DNA of 64,000 nt from Planctomycetota bacterium. Lineage in GTDB: Bacteria > Planctomycetota > UBA8742 > UBA2392. Made by a program: the position numbers and the translations under genes. The stretch lies in contig JABARW010000019.1 of the NCBI GenBank assembly GCA_019186845.1, forward strand, positions 65,790 through 129,789, read 5' to 3'. The first letter of the stretch is position 1, and the number at the start of each line of letters is the position of its first letter. Below the pieces are notes generated by a model. It was not told where the DNA came from. It saw nothing but the letters and a program-made list of their open reading frames with translations, and did not search any database. Below are positions 59,892 to 64,000 of the stretch, piece after piece.

Positions 59892-61859
59892 TCACTTCTG
59901 CCAGCATTCAAGCTGGCTGAAATACTTGTCGAGGGTCATCTCGCCGAGTTCGCCCTTGTCGCGCGAGCGAACATTGATGGAACCTGCGGCCTGCTCTTTG
60001 TCGCCGAGTACGATCACGTATGGAATCTTCTGGAGGCTGGCCTCGCGGATCTTGTAGCCGAGGCGGTCGTCCTTCAGGTTGCATTCCGCGCGCAGGCCGA
60101 AGTCCAGCAGCTTGCCGTGGACCTCTCGCGCGTAGTCGGCGAACTTCTCACTCACCGGAATCACCCACACCTGCACGGGCGCCAGCCAGAGCGGAAAGGC
60201 GCCCGCGTAGTGTTCGATGATCATGCCCATGAAGCGCTCCAGAGAGCCCAGGCCCGCGCGGTGAATCATCACGGGCGTGTGCCGCTGGCCGTCCGCGCCG
60301 ACATACTCGAGTTCAAAGCGCGCGGGCATGGAGAAGTCGAGCTGGATCGTGCCGCACTGCCAGGTGCGCTTGAGCGTGTCCTTGATGTGGAAGTCGATCT
60401 TGGGCCCGTAGAAGGCGCCATCGCCGGGGTTGAGCTTGTAGTTGTAGCCGCCGGACTCCAGCGCCTGCTTGAGCGCGCTTTCGGCGCGGTCCCACATTTC
60501 TTCGCTGCCCACGCGCTTGGCAGGCCGGGTACTCAGCTCCATGTGGTACTCGGTAATGTTGAAGTCAGCGTAGACCTCCTTGAAGTAGTCGATGAGCATG
60601 TTGACTTCGCCCACGATCTGGTCCGGCGTGACAAAGTGGTGGGCGTCGTCCTGGGTAAAGGCCTGCACACGGAAAAGACCGTGGCGCACGCCTGATAGCT
60701 CGCGGCGGTGCACCAGCCCCAGTTCACTGTAGCGCAGCGGCATTTCATTGTGCGAGCGCAGCTTGTGCTTGAAAATCATGCAGTGGCCCGGGCAGTTCAT
60801 GGGTTTGATGGCCATGGGCCGCTCTTCCTCGACATCCACGACCGCGTCGGGCTTCTTCTCGTCGAACATCTTCATCTTGGTGAAGAACATGTTCTCAAGG
60901 TAGTTCGCGTAGTGTCCGCTCTTGTGCCAGAGGCTTTCCGCCAGCACGATGGGGCCCTTTACTTCCTGATAGGCGCGCTTCTTGAGCTTGTTGCGCGCGT
61001 AGTTGGCGAGGTTGTTCCACAAAGCCGTGCCCTTGGGCAGATAGAACGGAAAGCCCGGCGCTTCTTCATTGAACATGAACAGTTCGAGTTGCTCGCCCAG
61101 CACGCGGTGGTCGCGCTTCCTTGCCTCTTCCAGTACGCGGAAGTACTCGTCGAGTTCTTCCTTTGAGAAGAACGCCGTGCCGTAGACGCGCACAAGCTGC
61201 TCGCGGTTTGCGTCGGCCCGCCAGTAACTGCCGCTGACCTTGGTCAGCTTCACATTCTTCAGCCACGCGGTGGACGGCACATGGGGGCCGCGGCACAGGT
61301 CGATGAAGTCGCCGTGCTTGTAGAAGGTCAGTTCCTCGCCGCGCCGGGCGATTCCATCGACCAGTTCCTGTTTGAATTTGTTGTGTCCGCCGTCGATGGC
61401 CTTGTAGCGAGCGTAGAATTCGTTGGCTTCGTCGTAGCGGGCCACGCAGCGCTGGAAGACAAACCCCTCCCTGGCGATCTTGGCCATTTCGCCTTCGATC
61501 TTCGGGAAGTCCTCGACGGTGATCTTGCCCTCAGGCAGGAAGATGTCGTAGTAGAAGCCGTCTTCCACCACAGGGCCAATGGTGAGCTGGGCCTTGGGGA
61601 AGATGCGCAAGATGGCGTCGGCCATCATGTGCGCCGCGCTGTGGCGCAGCACCTCCAGGGCTTCTTTGTCCTTCTTGGTCAGAATCTGGACGGTGGCGCC
61701 GTGGGGCAGGGGCAAGGCGAGGTCCACGACCTTGCCGTCGACCTTGGCGGCGACGGCGTCCTTGGCCAGCCGCGAGCCAATGGCTGCCGCCAGGTCGGCG
61801 GCGGAGGCGCCGTCCTTGAGTTCGCGGGGAGAGCCGTCAGGAAGTTTCACGGAAATCAT
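59892..61859 (-). CDS. thrS: Threonyl-tRNA synthetase
   Basis: Product of 655 residues, typical length. TGS domain (1-60), editing domain with HSAAHMMADAI (HxxxH) and CRGPHVPST, then the class II core: motif 2 with HRRELSGVRHGLFRVQAFTQ, the zinc-binding CPGH and later His, and motif 3 HRAGLGSLERFMG; anticodon domain follows (WLAPVQVWVIPVSE). ATG 61859 with AAAGG five to eight bases upstream gives the family start MISVKLPDG; longer in-frame readings run into palindromic sequence. Upstream leader is 450 bases and holds repeats, so regulation may be present. Confidence 0.97.
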   Translation of the reverse strand: MISVKLPDGSPRELKDGASAADLAAAIGSRLAKDAVAAKVDGKVVDLALPLPHGATVQILTKKDKEALEVLRHSAAHMMADAILRIFPKAQLTIGPVVEDGFYYDIFLPEGKITVEDFPKIEGEMAKIAREGFVFQRCVARYDEANEFYARYKAIDGGHNKFKQELVDGIARRGEELTFYKHGDFIDLCRGPHVPSTAWLKNVKLTKVSGSYWRADANREQLVRVYGTAFFSKEELDEYFRVLEEARKRDHRVLGEQLELFMFNEEAPGFPFYLPKGTALWNNLANYARNKLKKRAYQEVKGPIVLAESLWHKSGHYANYLENMFFTKMKMFDEKKPDAVVDVEEERPMAIKPMNCPGHCMIFKHKLRSHNEMPLRYSELGLVHRRELSGVRHGLFRVQAFTQDDAHHFVTPDQIVGEVNMLIDYFKEVYADFNITEYHMELSTRPAKRVGSEEMWDRAESALKQALESGGYNYKLNPGDGAFYGPKIDFHIKDTLKRTWQCGTIQLDFSMPARFELEYVGADGQRHTPVMIHRAGLGSLERFMGMIIEHYAGAFPLWLAPVQVWVIPVSEKFADYAREVHGKLLDFGLRAECNLKDDRLGYKIREASLQKIPYVIVLGDKEQAAGSINVRSRDKGELGEMTLDKYFSQLECWQK

Positions 61860-61988
61860 GGGAATCCTTTCGAGGCGCCTGACCTTGTGGCGCAAGCTTT
61901 CGGGCGTCACGCCCGAATGAACCCGGTATGTGCGGCTGCGCAAACCGGCTCGCACGGGCTTCAACGGCGGGGGCAAGAAGCCCATCCT

Positions 61989-62012
61989 GCGCAGGCAAGA
62001 GGCCTGCGCCAT
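61989..62012. repeat. REP-like palindrome (copy 2)
   Basis: GCGCAGGC, five bases, GCCTGCGC; followed by CAT. In reverse it reads TGGCGCAGGC-CTCTT-GCCTGC, close to the copy inside the flavoprotein linker at 23920. Confidence 0.6.
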
Positions 62013-62070
62013 CCAAGTGTGCAGAGTTGTCCGGGTTACCGCTACGCTTTGGGCAGGATGCCCAAAACAC

Positions 62071-62092
62071 CGCAGGCAGGCTGCCTGCGCCA
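62071..62092. repeat. REP-like palindrome (copy 3)
   Basis: CGCAGGCAG/CTGCCTGCG type palindrome followed by CCAC. In reverse it has the TGGCGCAGGCA start shared with copies 1 and 2. Confidence 0.6.
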
Positions 62093-62312
62093 CTTCAGGG
62101 GCCTCAGTTGGTTCGCGCGGTGGCAACGCCCACCGTCGCATCATGCCCCGGCGGCCACACCCGTCGAGGCGGGGATAAGATTAACCGAGGGCCAGGGGCC
62201 GTCAATGGGGCGGCGCGGCCGGTGCATGCACGGGCAGAACCGGTGACGAAGCCGGCCCGTGCAGACGCGCGGGCCGGGGAAGGCTGCCGAAAATGTCCGT
62301 TCCACCAGTCTG

Positions 62313-63611
62313 CTAGCCCAGCACCTTGTCAATAGGTTTGCCGGCCGTCTTGTCCGTCAGCCAGACCGGGCGGTTGCCCGCCTCGAACTCCTTGGCCGTG
62401 TCCCAGCCCATGAGCGAGGCGAAGGTCCAGAACAGGTCCTGCACGCCCACGGGGTCCTTGGTGATGGTCATGCCGCGTTCGTCGGTTTCGCCGATCACCT
62501 GGTTGCCCTTGACGCCCCCGCCGGCCAGCACGGCGCAGAAGTTGTTGGGCCAGTGGTCGCGGCCTTCGGTGGCGCTGATACGCGGAGTGCGGCCGAACTC
62601 GCCCATCCAGACCACGAGGGTGGTTTCCAGCAGGCCGCGCTTCTTGAGGTCGGCCAGCAGGGCGGCCATGGGCTGGTCAAATTCCCCGCACAGGCGCTTG
62701 GTGCGCACGAAGTTGTCATCGTGAGTGTCCCATCCGCCCAGCACGACTTCGACGCAGGCCACGCCGGCCTCGATGAGGCGGCGGGCGATGATGCAGCTTT
62801 CGGCAAACTTGCCAGAACCGTAGGCCTTCTTGACCTCGTCGGGCTCGTCGGCGATGTAGAACTTGCTCTTGAGCGGGCTGTCCATGAGGCGCCGAGCCTT
62901 TTCGTACATGGCCTTGTGGGCCTCGACGGCCTCAGCCCCGCGCTGACGTGCGAAATCCTTCTCCATCTCATCCACCAGCTTCATGCGCTTGTCCATGCGC
63001 GCCTTGTCCACGCCGCCGGCGTAGTCCAGGTTCTCGATGCGCGCGCCGGGATTGCTGATGACGAAGGGGTTGTTCTCCACACCCAGGTAGCCCGCGCCAA
63101 AGGGTCCGCCGCGCAGCTTGACGAAATTCGGCAGGTCAAAGTCCTTCTTACCGAGTTGGTGGCTGACGATGCTGCCCAGGCTCGGGTGCTTGAGCGTGGG
63201 GTTTGGAATGTAGCCGGTATGCAGCAGGTAGCTGCCGCGGCTGTGGTTGCCCTCTTTGCTGTTCAGGCTTCTGATGACGCAGATGTCCTTGGCCATCTTC
63301 GCCATGTTCGGCAGGTTCTCGACAGGCGTGAAGCCGGGCGTATCCGTATCGAGTGCTTTCCAGGGCGAACCGGTATCCTTGCTGTTGGGCTTGGGGTCAA
63401 ACGTGTCCAGCTGCGAGGGAGCACCCTCCATCCACAGCAGGATGACCTGCTTGCACTTCCCGCCGCGCTTGGCCGTGGTCTTCTTGTCGTCGCTGCCCTG
63501 AGCCAGGAGGTCGGGTCCCCACCAGAAGTGGGAAGTGGCCAGGATGCCGCCGGCGGCGGCGGTGGCGCGGAGGAAGTCGCGGCGCTTGATGGAGACGAGC
63601 GGGTTAGCCAT
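62313..63611 (-). CDS. DUF1501 family protein with Tat signal
   Basis: Product of 432 residues. N-terminal twin-arginine signal IKRRDFLRATAAAGG. The DUF1501 body follows: LLWMEGAPSQLDTFDPKP, GNHSRGSYLLHTGY, HPSLGSIVSHQLG, EVVLGGWDTHDDNF, VVWMGEFGRTPRIS and GRDHWPNNF, a sulfatase-like fold found mostly in planctomycetes. Exported folded across the inner membrane. Function unknown, often paired with a DUF1549/DUF1553 cytochrome-like protein as here. GAGG lies upstream of the ATG; the GTG 12 bases further is less likely. Confidence 0.93.
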   Translation of the reverse strand: MANPLVSIKRRDFLRATAAAGGILATSHFWWGPDLLAQGSDDKKTTAKRGGKCKQVILLWMEGAPSQLDTFDPKPNSKDTGSPWKALDTDTPGFTPVENLPNMAKMAKDICVIRSLNSKEGNHSRGSYLLHTGYIPNPTLKHPSLGSIVSHQLGKKDFDLPNFVKLRGGPFGAGYLGVENNPFVISNPGARIENLDYAGGVDKARMDKRMKLVDEMEKDFARQRGAEAVEAHKAMYEKARRLMDSPLKSKFYIADEPDEVKKAYGSGKFAESCIIARRLIEAGVACVEVVLGGWDTHDDNFVRTKRLCGEFDQPMAALLADLKKRGLLETTLVVWMGEFGRTPRISATEGRDHWPNNFCAVLAGGGVKGNQVIGETDERGMTITKDPVGVQDLFWTFASLMGWDTAKEFEAGNRPVWLTDKTAGKPIDKVLG

Positions 63612-63697
63612 GTTCAGCCTCACTGGGTAGCTATGTTTGCCGTATCGACCGTTACGATTTCAAGGAACCCCGCGTCCGGCGCCGGGTTTCGGAAAAA

Positions 63698-64000
63698 TCA
63701 GTGGTTGGTAGCGAACTCCGTGGTGTTGAGCAGGGCCCAGAAGATGTCTTCAAAGGCCTTGTGGCGGTCGCTTTCACCCTCCACGTGCTTCTTCATGCGC
63801 GACGCCTCCCACTTCTCGGGCGGGCGGCCAAGGGTGGCGAGGAAAATCTCCTCGATGATGTAGTTCACCGCGTCCAGACCGCCGCGCAGCTTGTCGTTGC
63901 CGCTCTCCGTGATGATGCGCTTGAGCGTGTTGTCCTGGCCGAGGTCCGTTCCGTCATTGAGCAGCCGTCCATTGAGCATCATCAGGGCTTGGGGAATGGA
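63698..64000 (-). CDS. DUF1549/DUF1553-type protein, C-terminal part (runs off the window)
   Basis: Only the last 100 residues are inside the window; the start lies beyond 64000. The end matches the C-terminal DUF1553 pattern: SIPQALMMLNGRLLND, IFLATLGRPPEKWEASRM, and FWALLNTTEFATNH. In planctomycetes this protein is regularly found just before a DUF1501 gene, as here with 86 bases between. The full protein normally has a cytochrome c-like N-terminal part and is exported. Confidence 0.85.
   Translation of the reverse strand, partial: SIPQALMMLNGRLLNDGTDLGQDNTLKRIITESGNDKLRGGLDAVNYIIEEIFLATLGRPPEKWEASRMKKHVEGESDRHKAFEDIFWALLNTTEFATNH

Larger units (their letters stand above)
61860..62312. other. 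Intergenic leader with several palindromes
   Basis: No gene fits between thrS and the DUF1501 gene. Palindromes are dense: TTCGGGCG/CGCCCGAA-like (61899-61917), GCGCAGGC/GCCTGCGC (61989-62012), TTTGGGCA/TGCCCAAA (62048-62066) and GCAGGCAG/CTGCCTGC (62071-62092). The 62150-62310 part is GC-rich and otherwise plain. No T-box antiterminator motif is recognised. Confidence 0.55.

Noticed and set aside
61860-62312. T-box or threonine attenuation leader for thrS
   Set aside because: Palindromes are present but no T-box sequence, specifier loop or leader peptide with Thr codons could be identified.
1-64000. Global reassignment of TGA to an amino acid
   Set aside because: TGA is used as the normal end of many genes here (for example lpxB and the MFS gene), giving family-length proteins.
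1-64000. CRISPR array
   Set aside because: No regularly spaced direct repeats of 25-40 bases were found.

Overview
The window is a GC-rich bacterial chromosome segment, most likely from a planctomycete (phylum Planctomycetota; class not determined). The reasons are a DUF1501 gene next to a DUF1549/DUF1553-type gene at the right edge, a Ser/Thr kinase fused to a formylglycine-generating-enzyme-like domain, FG-GAP repeat proteins, many secreted lipoproteins, and a diderm envelope pathway (lpxB, waaA, a TolC-like protein, GspE/GspC-like parts). TGA, TAA and TAG all end genes here, so the genetic code is standard apart from the two cases below. || Layout. 1-5300: tRNA-Met, a secreted protein, a radical SAM / 49-residue membrane protein / lpxB operon, and convergent waaA. 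5300-13300: metalloprotease-like lipoprotein, FHA protein, aspS, a membrane-anchored acyl-carrier-like protein, and a GspC-like gene broken by a frameshift. 13300-19400: lipoprotein, nucleoside transporter facing cytidine deaminase, FlgM-like protein, zinc-ribbon protein, an FG-GAP protein interrupted by TGA, and ychF. 19500-31400: tandem cyclophilin protein, acyltransferase coupled to a fused flavin monooxygenase/OYE, MFS transporter, DUF899-like protein, four-cluster ferredoxin, DUF309, TolC-like protein, LeuA-like enzyme. 31400-36150: an accessory patch with lower GC in its left half, carrying HEPN-like proteins, a GNAT and broken partial copies of leuA and GNAT ends. 36400-45000: membrane protein, gspE, large PBP2, B12 radical SAM, mrp. 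45000-52350: kinase/FGE protein, three thioredoxin-fold proteins and a cysteine-depleted ferredoxin. 52500-64000: large regulator, alkD operon, GNAT, DegT aminotransferase, 40-residue basic protein, thrS, and the planctomycete DUF1501/DUF1553 pair. || Main discovery. Two exported-protein genes are each interrupted by one in-frame TGA that behaves like a selenocysteine codon. At 51674 the TGA replaces the first Cys of a thioredoxin CxxC motif (UGPC); the adjacent paralogue at 49785-50786 has CGPC at the same place. At 17899 the TGA lies between Trp and Cys in an FG-GAP protein. Each TGA is followed at once by a stem-loop that keeps the downstream frame open and resembles a bacterial SECIS; the second has nearly the same register as E. 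coli fdhF (GG, bulged base 17, U18, apical loop with GU). No selA, selB, selC or selD gene is visible in this window, so the decoding machinery would have to lie elsewhere. || Other points of note: the GspC-like frameshift, a ferredoxin that has lost all its cluster cysteines, a phosphodiesterase-fold protein lacking its metal-binding Asp, a globin-like protein without the expected His, tiny genes next to lpxB and after the aminotransferase, REP-like palindromes including one inside an interdomain linker, and the remnant-bounded accessory patch. All calls come from reading the sequence; no database search was possible.
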